Source: Oscillospiraceae bacterium (GTDB taxonomy: Bacteria; Bacillota; Clostridia; Oscillospirales; Ruminococcaceae). Taken from it: a stretch of 64,000 nucleotides of DNA. Shown one piece after another: positions 44,558 to 55,183 of this stretch. Each line of letters opens with the position of its first letter. Within the stretch, counting starts at the first letter, position 1. The position numbers and the translations under genes were made by a program. The notes under the pieces are model-generated. The model was not told the DNA's origin, made no database searches, and saw only the letters and a program-made list of their open reading frames with translations. Location: contig JAETSI010000001.1 of assembly GCA_021769725.1 (NCBI GenBank), forward strand, positions 201,089 through 265,088, given 5' to 3'.

Positions 44558-44861
44558 AGCGGCAGTTATAGGTGACAGCGCCAGTGTTTCGGGTTATGCA
44601 GCACTGGGACTTTCGGTGTTCCGTGAGACAGATCCGGCAAGAGTAAAAAAACTTATATCAAAACTGGCAGCAAGTAATTTTGCAGTGATTTTTATTACAG
44701 AGCCTGCTGCGGCTCTTGTGGGAGATACTATTGAAAAATATAGAAGCAGCCGGCTTCCGTCGATCGTTCTCATTCCTGCCGTTGACGGAAATACGGGAGA
44801 CGGAATGAGAGCGCTCCATGAAGCAGTTGAAAAGGCTGTCGGCAGCGATATTCTGAATTGA
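44550..44861 (+). CDS. ntpG: V-type ATPase subunit F (NtpG)
   Basis: 103 residues with VIGDSASVSGYAALGL, VIFITEPAAAL and LPSIVLIPAVDG, matching the F subunit of the central stalk. Start ATG 44550 overlaps the ntpC stop by 8 bp. The next gene follows after 94 bp. Confidence 0.87.
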   Translation: MYKAAVIGDSASVSGYAALGLSVFRETDPARVKKLISKLAASNFAVIFITEPAAALVGDTIEKYRSSRLPSIVLIPAVDGNTGDGMRALHEAVEKAVGSDILN

Positions 44862-44955
44862 AACAGAAAAGGCGGAAATCCTGCCGAAAGATACGGATAG
44901 ATCGTAATAGAGGCAAATATATTTAAATATGTACAAGAAGGGGTGTATAGATTTA

Positions 44956-46725
44956 ATGAGCAGCACAGGAACAGTAGTAAAAATTTCGGGTCCTCTTGTT
45001 GTTGCAGAGGGAATGAGAGATGCGAATATGTTCGACGTTGTACGTGTGAGCAGCAAGCGTCTTATCGGTGAAATAATCGAAATGCACGGAGACCGTGCTT
45101 CAATACAGGTGTACGAGGAAACGGCAGGTCTCGGTACGGGAGAAGCTGTTGAATCTACCGGAGAACCCATGAGCGTTGAGCTGGGTCCGGGACTTATCGG
45201 CAGTATTTTTGACGGCATACAGCGTCCGCTTGACGATATAAGAAAAGTCTGTGGAAACAATCTCCAGAGAGGTGTTGAAGTACCGTCGCTGAAAAGAGAG
45301 CCTGTCTGGGAATTTACTCCCGCTGTCAGTGTGGGGGATATCGTTGTAGGCGGCGATATTATCGGAACAGTTCCTGAAACAGATATTGTTCTTCATAAAA
45401 TCATGGTTCCGAACGGCGTCAGCGGAAAGGTAAAGAAGATCGAAACAGGCAGTTTCCATGCTGATGATATTGTCTGTGTTATCGAAACAGAAAAGGGAGA
45501 CAAGGATTTGTCCCTTATCCAGAAATGGCCTGTCCGCCGTGGCAGACCGTACAAGAAAAAGCTTTCTCCGGATATGCCGCTTGTAACGGGACAGCGTGTG
45601 GTTGACTGTCTGTTTCCGATCGCAAAGGGCGGTGTGGCAGCTATTCCAGGGCCTTTCGGAAGCGGAAAAACCGTAACCCAGCATCAGCTTGCAAAATGGG
45701 CTGCTGCTGATATCATCGTGTATATCGGCTGCGGCGAGCGTGGAAACGAAATGACTGACGTTCTTAATGAGTTTCCTGAACTTATCGACCCGAACACAGG
45801 AAAATCACTGATGGAGCGCACAGTTCTTATTGCAAATACCTCCGATATGCCTGTTGCCGCCCGTGAAGCGTCAGTATATACAGGAATCACGATTGCAGAA
45901 TATTACCGTGATATGGGCTATTCAGTTGCTCTTATGGCTGATTCTACTTCAAGATGGGCTGAGGCTCTGCGTGAAATGTCGGGACGTCTGGAGGAAATGC
46001 CGGGTGATGAGGGGTATCCTGCCTATCTCGGAAGCCGTCTTGCACAGTTCTACGAGCGTGCCGGACGTGTTATTTCTAATGGGACTCAAGGCAGAGAGGG
46101 GGCATTGTCTGTTATCGGAGCTGTTTCTCCTCCCGGAGGAGATATCTCCGAGCCTGTTTCTCAGGCGACCCTGCGCATTGTCAAGGTATTCTGGGGACTG
46201 GACTCAAACCTGGCTTATCAGCGCCATTTTCCGGCTATCAACTGGCTGACGAGCTATTCGCTTTATGCCGATTCACTGGCAGACTGGTACAACAATAACG
46301 TTTCCGTTGACTGGATGAAAAACCGTGCGAGATTCATGGAGATACTTCACGAAGAAGCGGAACTTAAAGAGATCGTAAAACTTATCGGTATGGACGCACT
46401 TTCAGCCGAAGACCGTCTAAAAATGGAGACGGCACGTTCTATTCGTGAGGATTTTCTTCATCAGCTGGCATTTCATGAGGTCGATACCTATACAAGTCTG
46501 AAAAAACAGCTGTACATGATGAAGCTGATCCTTAACTTTAATGACGAGGCAGCGGAAGCCGTAAGAAAAGGCGCTGATATCGAGTCTGTGTCAGAACTTG
46601 CCGTCCGTGAGAAGATCGGACGTTTCAAGTATGTGAAAGAGGAAGATACCGACGAGGAATTCAGCAGGATCTCTGTTGAAATATCCGGTCAGCTTGATGA
46701 TCTGCTGAGAAAGGAGGAGGCATAA
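44956..46725 (+). CDS. ntpA: V-type ATPase catalytic subunit A
   Basis: 589 residues. Walker [10 protein letters not shown] near 232-239, the non-homologous insertion region, [22 protein letters not shown] and the C-terminal helical region. Hydrolyses ATP to drive rotation. ATG 44956 follows AAGAAGGGGTG; the earlier frame start at 44929 is not needed. Its stop and the ntpB start share one base. Confidence 0.96.
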   Translation: MSSTGTVVKISGPLVVAEGMRDANMFDVVRVSSKRLIGEIIEMHGDRASIQVYEETAGLGTGEAVESTGEPMSVELGPGLIGSIFDGIQRPLDDIRKVCGNNLQRGVEVPSLKREPVWEFTPAVSVGDIVVGGDIIGTVPETDIVLHKIMVPNGVSGKVKKIETGSFHADDIVCVIETEKGDKDLSLIQKWPVRRGRPYKKKLSPDMPLVTGQRVVDCLFPIAKGGVAAIPGPFGSGKTVTQHQLAKWAAADIIVYIGCGERGNEMTDVLNEFPELIDPNTGKSLMERTVLIANTSDMPVAAREASVYTGITIAEYYRDMGYSVALMADSTSRWAEALREMSGRLEEMPGDEGYPAYLGSRLAQFYERAGRVISNGTQGREGALSVIGAVSPPGGDISEPVSQATLRIVKVFWGLDSNLAYQRHFPAINWLTSYSLYADSLADWYNNNVSVDWMKNRARFMEILHEEAELKEIVKLIGMDALSAEDRLKMETARSIREDFLHQLAFHEVDTYTSLKKQLYMMKLILNFNDEAAEAVRKGADIESVSELAVREKIGRFKYVKEEDTDEEFSRISVEISGQLDDLLRKEEA

Positions 46726-48101
46726 TGCCAAGAGAATACAGAACTATTGAAGAAGCCGCAGGACCTCTGCTCCTTGTAAAGGATGTTGAAAACGTCTCCT
46801 ACGGCGAACTGGCAGAGATACGCCTTACAAACGGTGAAAAGAGACGCTGCCGTGTTCTGGAGATAGACGGAAGCAACGCTCTTGTTCAGCTTTTTGAAAA
46901 TTCTGCCGGAATAAATCTGAAAGACAGCAGCGTTGTATTTTCCGGTCATCAGATGGAACTTGGCGTTTCAGAGGATATGCTCGGAAGAGTTTTTGACGGT
47001 ATGGGACATCCTATTGACGATGGTCCGGAGATCATTCCGGAAATGCGCATGGACGTAAACGGTATGCCAATGAATCCCGTTGCCCGTAAATATCCGCAGG
47101 AGTTTATTCAGACAGGCGTATCTGCCATTGACGGACTCAACACCCTTGTAAGAGGTCAGAAGTTGCCTATTTTCTCGGCAAGCGGACTTCCACACGCCCA
47201 GTTTGCGGCACAGATCGCACGTCAGGCACGTGTTCTCGGCAAGGATGAGCAGTTTGCCGTTGTTTTTGCAGCAATGGGAATCACTTTTGAAGAGTCTGAA
47301 TATTTCGTTCAGAGTTTTCGCAGCACAGGCGCTCTTGACCGTACTGTACTTTTCGTTAATCTGGCGAACGATTCGGCTATTGAACGTCTTGCAACGCCGA
47401 AAATGGCTCTGACGGCAGCAGAATATCTTGCCTTTGAAAAGGGAATGCACGTGCTGGTTATTCTTACAGACATCACTAACTATGCAGATGCTCTTCGTGA
47501 AGTATCTGCCGCACGTAAGGAAGTTCCCGGACGAAGAGGATATCCCGGTTATATGTATACCGATCTTGCTTCTATATATGAACGTGCCGGACGTCAGGAC
47601 GGTAAGGACGGAAGCATTACAATGATCCCGATTCTTACCATGCCCGAAGATGATAAAACTCATCCTATTCCTGACCTTACGGGATATATCACCGAGGGAC
47701 AGATCATTCTTTCACGTGAGCTTTACCGCAAAGGAATCAATCCGCCTGTTGATGTTCTGCCGTCACTTTCACGTCTTAAAGACAAGGGAATCGGCGAGGG
47801 AAAGACAAGAAAAGATCATTCCGACACTATGAATCAGCTTTTTTCCGCATATGCACGTGGAAAGGATGCCAAGGAACTTATGGTAGTTCTGGGTGAGGCG
47901 GCCCTTACTCCGACGGATCTCATTTATGCTAAATTTGCCGACGAGTTTGAGCGCAGGTATGTTTCTCAGGGATTTGACAATAACAGAAGCATCGAAGAAA
48001 CTCTCTCGATCGGCTGGGAACTGCTCAGACTTCTGCCCAGAAGCGAACTGAGACGTATCAGGGAAGAATATCTTGTTAAATATTACGATAATCAGGATTG
48101 A
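46725..48101 (+). CDS. ntpB: V-type ATPase subunit B
   Basis: 458 residues. [87 protein letters not shown] and [20 protein letters not shown] identify the non-catalytic nucleotide-binding B subunit. The A3B3 head alternates A and B. AAGGAGG lies just upstream. Confidence 0.96.
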   Translation: MPREYRTIEEAAGPLLLVKDVENVSYGELAEIRLTNGEKRRCRVLEIDGSNALVQLFENSAGINLKDSSVVFSGHQMELGVSEDMLGRVFDGMGHPIDDGPEIIPEMRMDVNGMPMNPVARKYPQEFIQTGVSAIDGLNTLVRGQKLPIFSASGLPHAQFAAQIARQARVLGKDEQFAVVFAAMGITFEESEYFVQSFRSTGALDRTVLFVNLANDSAIERLATPKMALTAAEYLAFEKGMHVLVILTDITNYADALREVSAARKEVPGRRGYPGYMYTDLASIYERAGRQDGKDGSITMIPILTMPEDDKTHPIPDLTGYITEGQIILSRELYRKGINPPVDVLPSLSRLKDKGIGEGKTRKDHSDTMNQLFSAYARGKDAKELMVVLGEAALTPTDLIYAKFADEFERRYVSQGFDNNRSIEETLSIGWELLRLLPRSELRRIREEYLVKYYDNQD

Positions 48102-48111
48102 GGTGGAATGA

Positions 48112-48762
48112 TTGGCAAGATTAAACGTTAATCCCACCAGAATGGAGCTTTCAAAGCTGAAAAAGAAACTGGAATCTGCCAGAAGAGGTCATAAACTGCT
48201 CAAAGATAAGCGTGATGAGCTTATGCGGCAGTTTATGAATATGATAAAGGAAAATCGACAGCTCAGAGTTGAAGTTGAAGCAGCGATCTCTGAAGCAAAT
48301 CGGTATATGGCAGTAGCCGGTTCTGTAATGCAGAGAGAGGTGCTGGAAACGGCGCTGATGCTTCCGAAACAGGAAATAGAGCTTGATGTTGAAGAAAAAA
48401 ACGTCATGAGCGTTATAATTCCGGTTTTCAAGTCGAAATATCGCATAGACAATGAAAACGGTATTTATTCTTACGGTACGGCATTTACTTCGATTGATCT
48501 GGACGGAGCTGTTGCGGCGCTGAGCAGTGTTTTTCCAAAGATGATGCGTCTTGCGGAGATAGAAAAGTCATGTCAGCTTATGGCGGATGAGATCGAAAAA
48601 ACACGCAGACGTGTTAATGCTCTTGAGCATATCATGATTCCTGACTATGAGGAAACAATAAAGTATATTACTATGAAACTTTCGGAAAACGAGCGGAGCA
48701 CTACTGCATCGCTTATGAAAGTAAAGGATATGGTTCTTAAACAGAGTCATAATTTCAATTGA
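48112..48762 (+). CDS. ntpD: V-type ATPase subunit D
   Basis: 216 residues of central-stalk coiled coil: LNVNPTRMELSKLKKKLESA, RGHKLLKDKRDELMRQFM at the start and TRRRVNALEHIMIPDYEETIKYI near the end. The start codon is TTG 48112, preceded by GAGGTGG (48100-48106) with 5-base spacing; the ATG at 48108 is out of frame and stops after eight codons. Last gene of the operon, followed by a strong terminator. Confidence 0.92.
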   Translation: MARLNVNPTRMELSKLKKKLESARRGHKLLKDKRDELMRQFMNMIKENRQLRVEVEAAISEANRYMAVAGSVMQREVLETALMLPKQEIELDVEEKNVMSVIIPVFKSKYRIDNENGIYSYGTAFTSIDLDGAVAALSSVFPKMMRLAEIEKSCQLMADEIEKTRRRVNALEHIMIPDYEETIKYITMKLSENERSTTASLMKVKDMVLKQSHNFN

Positions 48763-48770
48763 ATGTATTG

Positions 48771-48800
48771 AAAAAGAGCGGCTGTAAACCGCTCTTTTTC
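48771..48800 (+). terminator. Terminator of the V-type ATPase operon
   Basis: AAAAAGAGCGG pairs with CCGCTCTTTTT. Confidence 0.9.
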
Positions 48801-48868
48801 AATAGACTTGCGAAACACCGCCTGACTTGTCATTCGACACTTCTACGGTTTTAGAACAAGTCTATTGA
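48799..48868. repeat. Inverted repeat of unknown role
   Basis: TCAATAGACTTG (48799-48810) and CAAGTCTATTGA (48857-48868) are exact complements separated by 46 bp. Lies between the ATPase terminator and murT. Confidence 0.5.
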
Positions 48869-48975
48869 TTTATGTAATCTTTTTCTTTAATCTATTGTAA
48901 ATTTCCAGAAAATGTGATATTATAATAAAGAGCACCGCAAAGAAGCGGTCATGAGGAATAAAAAAGGAGAATATC

Positions 48976-50316
48976 GTGAAAAGAATACTTATAATTATCG
49001 GAAAAATTATAGTCAGATTGCTTCATCTCATGAAGCGTAATGCAGGAAATCTGCCCGGAATCATATTGTGGCATCTTTCGGGTCATAAGGCAGTTTCTAT
49101 GTTTAAGGTGGACTGCCCGATAATCGCAGTTACAGGAACGAATGGAAAGACATCGGTTACAAACTGCATCGCACAGCTTTTTGAGGGAAGCGGCAAAAAG
49201 ATAATTACTAATCGAGAGGGAAATAATCTTGATACGGGAATATGTTCCCTGCTTCTTCGCCACTGTGATATGAAAGGACGGGTAAATGCTGATTATCTGA
49301 TACTTGAAACTGATGAATCTCATGTCCCGGTAGTGTATTCGCAGCTTAAACTTGATACTCTTGTGGTTCTGAATTTCTTCCGGGATCAGCTTGATCGAAA
49401 CGGTGAAATGGAGACGCTTATCCAGAAGATCAACGGTTTCTGCAAAACTTTCAGCGGGAATCTTATTCTTAATGGTGACGACCCCAATACCGCACGTCTG
49501 GGAAAGGCAAATCCGGCGAACAGAAATGTGAAATATTTCCATGCAGAGCCCTATGCTTTTGCTACGGAAAAGGCATTTGAAGCTTCGGAGGGACGCTTCT
49601 GTCCTTTCTGCGGAGAGGCGTTGGATTATGAGTATTACCAGTATTCGCATATCGGAAAGTTTATCTGCAAAAAGTGTGGATTCGGCAGTTATGAGCCGTA
49701 TATCACTGCTGAAAATATTGATCTTGAAAAGCCTGTGTTTACTGCTGACGGTCATGAATATTCCCCTAAGCTTAACAGCATCTACAATGTTTATAACATG
49801 ACGGCAGTAGCTGCCGCTGCAAAGCTCTACAACATAGACCAGAAGGTGACAGACAGCGTGATTTCCACCTATACCGTAAATAATGGACGTATGGAAAAGT
49901 TTATGCTCGGTGATCGTGACACTACTCTGAATCTGGCAAAAAATCCTGTCGGAGCAAATATGACCCTTCGTGTGATGAATGAAATGAAAGGAGAAAAGGA
50001 ACTTCTTTTTGTTCTTAACGACAATGTGGCTGACGGACTTGACGTTTCATGGATATGGGATATTAATTTCAGCGTGTTCGAGCGTGTTACCAGAGTTGTG
50101 ACATCTGGCACAAGGGCTTATGATATTGCAGTAAGAATCAAGAATTCCGGTTATCCTGCTGAAAAGATCGTTGTATGTCCTGATCTTGATAAGTCAGTGG
50201 AGGAACTTGCCGTGACTCCCGGTAAAAAATTCGTGATTGCCAATTATACGGCGGTTCAGCCGACAAGAGCTGCTCTGAAAAGATTTATTGCAGGAAACGG
50301 AGGAAATTCACAGTGA
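48976..50316 (+). CDS. murT: Lipid II isoglutaminyl synthase, MurT subunit
   Basis: 446 residues of Mur-ligase fold: GTNGKTS ATP loop (about 54-60), ETDESH, NLILNGDDP, and a Cys4 zinc ribbon (CPFCGEAL ... CKKCGFG) inserted in the middle, as in MurT. The C-terminal DUF1727-type domain follows. MurT activates the D-Glu carboxyl of lipid II while GatD supplies ammonia. Start is GTG 48976 after AAGGAG. Overlaps gatD by 4 bp (GTGA). Confidence 0.94.
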   Translation: MKRILIIIGKIIVRLLHLMKRNAGNLPGIILWHLSGHKAVSMFKVDCPIIAVTGTNGKTSVTNCIAQLFEGSGKKIITNREGNNLDTGICSLLLRHCDMKGRVNADYLILETDESHVPVVYSQLKLDTLVVLNFFRDQLDRNGEMETLIQKINGFCKTFSGNLILNGDDPNTARLGKANPANRNVKYFHAEPYAFATEKAFEASEGRFCPFCGEALDYEYYQYSHIGKFICKKCGFGSYEPYITAENIDLEKPVFTADGHEYSPKLNSIYNVYNMTAVAAAAKLYNIDQKVTDSVISTYTVNNGRMEKFMLGDRDTTLNLAKNPVGANMTLRVMNEMKGEKELLFVLNDNVADGLDVSWIWDINFSVFERVTRVVTSGTRAYDIAVRIKNSGYPAEKIVVCPDLDKSVEELAVTPGKKFVIANYTAVQPTRAALKRFIAGNGGNSQ

Positions 50317-51065
50317 AAATATTGAAAATACTTCATATGTATGCCGATATGCTTGATCTTTACGGCGACAGCGGCAACATGGAAATTCTTGAATACCGAT
50401 GCAGAATGAGGGGAATCGAATGTGAAACGGATCATTATTCCGTTGATTCTGAGATGCCGGATTTTTTATCATATGACCTTATTTATATCGGCGGAGGAGC
50501 TGATCTTGAACAGCAGCACATAGCTGCCGATCTTCTCAGGTGCAGGGCTGGGATCGAAAAAGCGTATAGGGACGGCGTTTTTCTGTTTCTTATTTGCGGA
50601 GGATATCAGCTTATGGGAAAATATTATCGTGACGCCGACGGCAACGATATCCCCGGACTTGGTCTTTTTGGATATCACACAATTGCACCGGAAAGCAGGA
50701 AAAAACGGTGTATAGGCAATATTGTCATCCGTACCGAAATTACTGGGAAAGCTGTTGATATCGTCGGCTTTGAAAACCACGGCGGTCAGACTATGGGTGT
50801 GAAAACACCGTTCGGAAAGGTTCTTTACGGCAATGGCAACTGCTCAAAAAGTGAGGCGGAGGGATATTTTGAAAAAAATGTTATTGCCACGTATCTACAC
50901 GGACCGTGTCTTGCCAAAAATCCTGAAATATCAGACTATATGATATCCTACTGCCTGAACCGCAGCGCCGATCCTCCGGTTGAACTTCAACCGCTGGATG
51001 ACAGTCTGGAAAAGAAATGCCGAAAGGTCATGTTAGACAGACTTATAAATAAATACCGTCAATAA
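50313..51065 (+). CDS. gatD: Lipid II isoglutaminyl synthase, GatD glutaminase subunit
   Basis: 250 residues of class I-like glutaminase (CobB/CobQ type): ILHMYADMLDLYGDSGN, IYIGGGADLEQQ, nucleophile in LICGGYQLMG, FENHGGQT and the histidine in YLHGPCLAKNPE. Delivers ammonia to MurT for amidation of lipid II, which is needed for efficient cross-linking in many Gram-positives. GTG start overlapping the murT stop; GGAGG upstream. Confidence 0.94.
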   Translation: MKILKILHMYADMLDLYGDSGNMEILEYRCRMRGIECETDHYSVDSEMPDFLSYDLIYIGGGADLEQQHIAADLLRCRAGIEKAYRDGVFLFLICGGYQLMGKYYRDADGNDIPGLGLFGYHTIAPESRKKRCIGNIVIRTEITGKAVDIVGFENHGGQTMGVKTPFGKVLYGNGNCSKSEAEGYFEKNVIATYLHGPCLAKNPEISDYMISYCLNRSADPPVELQPLDDSLEKKCRKVMLDRLINKYRQ

Positions 51066-51069
51066 CATA

Positions 51070-51128
51070 AACGGGGGATTCTGTTTCCCATGCCCCTGCC
51101 AAAGGGTGAATCCACCCTTTGGAATCCC
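51070..51128. repeat. REP-like palindromic unit
   Basis: CCAAAGGGTG pairs with CACCCTTTGG (51099-51122) inside an outer GGGATTC/GAATCCC pairing (51075-51081 with 51122-51128). Such nested GC-rich palindromes resemble extragenic repeats of Ruminococcus-like genomes. It follows gatD and may end its transcript. Confidence 0.5.
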
Positions 51129-51133
51129 AGTAT

Positions 51134-51176
51134 TAATTATTTAAACTACCTCATAAAGAGGTAGTTTAAATAATTA
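51134..51176. repeat. Perfect 19-bp hairpin
   Basis: TAATTATTTAAACTACCTC (51134-51152), 5-base loop, exact reverse complement (51158-51176). No T-tract follows. Between gatD and the flippase gene. Confidence 0.6.
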
Positions 51177-51269
51177 GGGCAGAACGCCAATAGGATGAAT
51201 ACCCTTTTGCATAAGAACAAGAGGCAAAATTACTCTTAAGCTTTTGGATTTAAATATATATAGGCACAG

Positions 51270-51299
51270 GAGCATATTTTTATGGAAATATGCTCTTTT
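51270..51299 (+). terminator. Terminator or attenuator before the flippase gene
   Basis: GAGCATATTT pairs with AAATATGCTC and is followed by TTTTG, 55 bp before the flippase start. Position suits transcription attenuation. Confidence 0.5.
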
Positions 51300-51354
51300 G
51301 TCATTTTACATCAGTCTTTCTCATAGAATTAAGTATCAGGACAAGGAGGAAGAC

Positions 51355-52881
51355 ATGATTTTCAAAAGCAAAATTTTACGTGACACAGCTATGCTTACTA
51401 TGATGCAGCTGTGTCTTGATACGGCAGCCCTTCTGCTGAATGTATTCATAACAAAAAAGCTTGGAACATCGGCTATAGGTATCCTCACTCTGACAGGATC
51501 ATTTCTCGGACTTGCAGGCATCATCTCAAACGGAAATGCTTTTCTCTGCATGAGTCGGATGATCTCAGGTGAATTAGGACGGAGCGGCGGAAATCCGAAC
51601 CGTGTCCTTTTCCATGGGATACGCCTTTGCATGATGCTGAGCCTGACTGTCTCGGCGGCTGTTTTTTTCTTTGCCGAGCCTATAAGCAGCCGTTTTTTCA
51701 GTGGTGCGGATATGGCAGCGGCTATTCGATTTATGCCTGTTGCACTTGTTTCGGGAGCTGTTTCTTCTTGTTTCAAGGGGTATTTCAATGCAGGTCGGAA
51801 ATCCTCAATAACTGCCGCAGGAGATGTTCTGGAATTTGTCGTTAAATCTGTTGTTATAATTTTCTCGACCCTTGCTGTTGTTTCTCCGACAGAGGGAACT
51901 GTTTGTGAGATAATGATAGCAGGTATTATTGCAGGAAATCTTTCTTCATTGATATTTTTTCTTATTGCTTTTGCAGGAAATCACAGTCATTACAGCGGTC
52001 ATGGAACTCTCAGTTTCCGGGAATATGCAGCATTTGCCTTTCCGATAATGGGCGGGGGAATCCTCACTGCATCACTGAGCAGCGCAAATGACGCTCTGAT
52101 TCCCATGTGTCTGCGGCAGAACGGCGATTCGGTGGCGCAGGCGTTCAGTAATTTCGGAATTTTTGAAGCAATTGTCATTCCAACGCTATTTTTTCCATCA
52201 GTGGTGCTTTGTTCAATGTCGGGAATAATAGTCAGCGAAACGGCAAGAGCATCGGCAGCCGGGAATAAAGAACGTATAAAGATATTTTCTGAACGTCTTA
52301 CCCGCTGGACACTGATGTTTTCGATCTTTGCCGCTGCTGTTCTGATGCGGTTCGGCAGACCGATCGGGGAACTGCTTGGCGGAGGAGAAACAGCCGGAAA
52401 AATGATATCTGTCATTGCTCCGGTGGTGCCGTTTATCTACATGGAGATAGTCCTTGAAGCAATGATAAAAGGAATGGGACTTCAGGCATTTTCTTCCCTG
52501 AACTATCTGGCAGAATATGCAGTGCGCATAGCAATTGTACTGATATTTGTTCCAAGAATAGGTTTTTATGGCATTGCCGCTTCATACTATGCCAGTAATG
52601 TTTTAGGCAACTGTTCACGTTTTATAAAACTTCTGCGGACAACAAAAATGAAGTTTAAACCGTTGTGTATGATAACTGTGCCGATCGTGTATGCATATAT
52701 GACAATGTGCCCAGCTCAGATACTTATGAGAATTATGGGAATGGAGGGAAAAAGTATTCCGGAAATGGTGATTTATACTGTCGTCTGGGGAACAGGATAT
52801 TTTACTGTGTTCACAGTTCTTGGCGGAATCAGGATTTCTGACAGAAAAACGTCATTAAAAATTGTTGAAAGTGCACAATAA
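51355..52881 (+). CDS. MurJ/SpoVB-like MOP-superfamily lipid flippase
   Basis: 508 residues with about 12-14 hydrophobic helices spaced as in the MOP exporter superfamily. Conserved spots include LNVFITKKLGTSAIGILTL, GYFNAGRKSS, and FPIMGGGILTASLSSANDALIPMCL. MurJ/SpoVB proteins move lipid II or related polyprenyl sugars outward; MATE drug exporters share the fold. Its place just after murT-gatD supports a lipid II role (inference). ATG 51355 follows AAGGAGGAAG; the longer frame from 51244 would translate the hairpin region. Confidence 0.8.
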   Translation: MIFKSKILRDTAMLTMMQLCLDTAALLLNVFITKKLGTSAIGILTLTGSFLGLAGIISNGNAFLCMSRMISGELGRSGGNPNRVLFHGIRLCMMLSLTVSAAVFFFAEPISSRFFSGADMAAAIRFMPVALVSGAVSSCFKGYFNAGRKSSITAAGDVLEFVVKSVVIIFSTLAVVSPTEGTVCEIMIAGIIAGNLSSLIFFLIAFAGNHSHYSGHGTLSFREYAAFAFPIMGGGILTASLSSANDALIPMCLRQNGDSVAQAFSNFGIFEAIVIPTLFFPSVVLCSMSGIIVSETARASAAGNKERIKIFSERLTRWTLMFSIFAAAVLMRFGRPIGELLGGGETAGKMISVIAPVVPFIYMEIVLEAMIKGMGLQAFSSLNYLAEYAVRIAIVLIFVPRIGFYGIAASYYASNVLGNCSRFIKLLRTTKMKFKPLCMITVPIVYAYMTMCPAQILMRIMGMEGKSIPEMVIYTVVWGTGYFTVFTVLGGIRISDRKTSLKIVESAQ

Positions 52882-52926
52882 AATATCTTTATAGTAATAA
52901 GAAATGTAGAAATATTGGATTAAGTA

Positions 52927-52955
52927 TTGCAATTTGTTTAAAAAAGCGTTATAAT
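52927..52955 (+). promoter_or_regulatory. Promoter of the EF-G paralogue gene
   Basis: TTGCAA (52927-52932), 17 bp, TATAAT (52950-52955). A leader of about 115 nt follows. Confidence 0.7.
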
Positions 52956-53079
52956 TATTGAGAGCAGTGGTATAAATTGCTGACACTGTAAAGGCAATGT
53001 CCTATAAAGAACGCTGAGCATCTTTGTATCTTTTGACAAAAACTATTGCCTAAAACTATTAATTGAGGAGAAACTGAAA

Positions 53080-55161
53080 ATGAATGAGTTCATCACCAAT
53101 AAAGTAAGAAATATTGCTTTTGCAGGACATAACGGTTCGGGCAAAACATCCCTTGCCGAGGCTGTTCTCTACAAAGCAGGAGCTTCAGATCGTCTTGGAA
53201 AGACGGCTGACGGTACTACTGTATGCGATTATGATCCGGAAGAAATCAGGAGAAAAATTTCTATAGGAACATCTCTTGCTTCTTTTAAATATAATGACTG
53301 CTGTGTTAATATTCTTGATACGCCTGGACTTTTTGATTTCGCTGCCGAAATGATCGAAGGAATTCGTGCGGCAGATACTGTTATGATTACAGTTTCTGCA
53401 AAATCGGGCGTTAAGATCGGCGCAAGAAAGGCATATGATGAAGCTGTAAAGCAGGGTAAGTCCAAGATGTTCGTTGTTACAAAGATCGATGACAAAGATG
53501 CTAATTTCTTTAATGTCCTCACTGAATTAAAGACGGTTTTTGGCCCTACCGTATGTCCGGTTGTAGTTCCTGTTATCGGAAATGGACAGATTGTAGAATA
53601 TGTAAATCTTATTGAAATGAAAGCATATAAATATGACGGAAAGGGCAATCCGGTCGAGACTGAAATGCCCAATGCTGAGGTATCAGAAAAAATGGAATAC
53701 CGTATAGACGGTCTTGTGGCTGCCGTATCTGAGGCAGTTGCCGAGACATCGGATGAGCTTATGGAGAAGTTCTTTGAGGGTATTCCGTTTACGCAGAAGG
53801 AGCTTATAGACGGAATCCATGCCGGAATGAACAAGGGAATAATCACTCCTGTTGTCTGTACATCTTCTGTTGATCTCTCAGGAATTGATATGCTTCTGAA
53901 GGAAATAGAGCTGCTGCTTCCTGCACCGAACGAAGTTTATTCAGCTGAAGCATATACTCCTGCCAAGGATGTTATAGAAGTGAAATGTGACGCTGATGCT
54001 CCTCTTTCGGCATATGTTTTCAAGACAGTTGCCGATCCGTTTGTGGGCAAAATGTCAATGATACGTGTTATGTCCGGAAAACTTTCGGCAAACAGCGACG
54101 TTGTGAATTCTGCAACAGGAAATACTGAAAAGATAGGTAAGCTTTATAAGCTATGCGGCAAAAAACAGACGGAAGTCAGCTGTGCTTTTGCAGGTGAAAT
54201 TGTAGTTGCTTCAAAGATTTCTGCAAATACAGGCGATACGCTTTCGGATGTTTCAAGAATTGTTGAATTTGCTCCTATGGAATTCCCGGTAACGTGCTAT
54301 TCTATGGCAGTAAAGGCAAAAGCTCAGGGAGAAGAAGCAAAGGTATCTGCCGGAATCCAGCGCCTTACAGAAGAAGATCCTACACTCACATATATTCAGG
54401 ATGAAAATACAAAGGAGCAGATACTCAGTGGTCTCGGCGAACAGCACCTTGAAGTTGCAGCCGCTAAACTCAGCGGAAAATTTGGTGTAAACGTTAATCT
54501 TTCCGTTCCGAAGATCGCATATAAAGAAACTATCCGAAAGAAAGTTAAGGTTGAGGGAAAACACAAGAAGCAGTCCGGCGGTCATGGTCAGTATGGTCAT
54601 GTATGGATAGAATTTGAACCGTGTGTAAGCGATACGCTTGTATTTGAAGAGCGTGTGTTCGGCGGAGCAGTTCCGAAGAATTACTTCCCCGCCGTTCAGA
54701 AAGGTCTTGAGGAATCGGTAAAAAAAGGCGTTCTTGCCGGATGTCCTGTTGTCGGTCTTAAAGCAATTCTTGTGGACGGATCGTATCATCCCGTTGATTC
54801 GTCGGAAATGGCGTTCAAGACAGCCGCATCAATTGCATATAAAGAAGGTCTGCGTCAGGCTGATCCCGTAATGCTCGAACCTATCGGTGAACTCAAGGTA
54901 ACAGCTCCCGACGAGAACACCGGAGATATTATGGGCGAACTTAACAAGAGAAGAGGCAGGGTTCTGGGAATGGAGCCGGTTTCTCATGGTGTTACAACCA
55001 TTCAGGCTGAAGTGCCTGTGCGTGAGATGCATGACTTTGCAATGTATCTCCGTCAGACAACACGTGGACTGGGAAGCTTTACTTTTAATTTCATCAGATA
55101 TGAACAGCTCCCTGCAAATCTTTTGGCTGAGGTGATCTCTGCCGTGAATTCAGAGGCATAA
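53080..55161 (+). CDS. Elongation factor G paralogue
   Basis: 693 residues. G1 GHNGSGKTS (16-24), G3 DTPG, G4 TKID (true EF-G usually NKMD), then domains II-V (SAYVFKTVADPFVGKMSMIRV, GLGEQHLEVAAAKL, KQSGGHGQYGHVWIEFEP, MGELNKRRGRVLGME). The switch I segment DYDPEEIRRKISIGTSLAS departs from the canonical ERGITI. These marks place it in the widespread EF-G-like family whose ribosome role is not settled; it is probably not the main fusA, which normally lies with rpsL/rpsG. Own promoter and terminator. Confidence 0.85.
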   Translation: MNEFITNKVRNIAFAGHNGSGKTSLAEAVLYKAGASDRLGKTADGTTVCDYDPEEIRRKISIGTSLASFKYNDCCVNILDTPGLFDFAAEMIEGIRAADTVMITVSAKSGVKIGARKAYDEAVKQGKSKMFVVTKIDDKDANFFNVLTELKTVFGPTVCPVVVPVIGNGQIVEYVNLIEMKAYKYDGKGNPVETEMPNAEVSEKMEYRIDGLVAAVSEAVAETSDELMEKFFEGIPFTQKELIDGIHAGMNKGIITPVVCTSSVDLSGIDMLLKEIELLLPAPNEVYSAEAYTPAKDVIEVKCDADAPLSAYVFKTVADPFVGKMSMIRVMSGKLSANSDVVNSATGNTEKIGKLYKLCGKKQTEVSCAFAGEIVVASKISANTGDTLSDVSRIVEFAPMEFPVTCYSMAVKAKAQGEEAKVSAGIQRLTEEDPTLTYIQDENTKEQILSGLGEQHLEVAAAKLSGKFGVNVNLSVPKIAYKETIRKKVKVEGKHKKQSGGHGQYGHVWIEFEPCVSDTLVFEERVFGGAVPKNYFPAVQKGLEESVKKGVLAGCPVVGLKAILVDGSYHPVDSSEMAFKTAASIAYKEGLRQADPVMLEPIGELKVTAPDENTGDIMGELNKRRGRVLGMEPVSHGVTTIQAEVPVREMHDFAMYLRQTTRGLGSFTFNFIRYEQLPANLLAEVISAVNSEA

Positions 55162-55183
55162 GCCGATATTCATAAAGGATATG

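Noticed and set aside
48108..48134. ATG start for the V-ATPase D gene
   Set aside because: This ATG is out of frame and stops after eight codons; the TTG at 48112 gives the conserved N-terminus.
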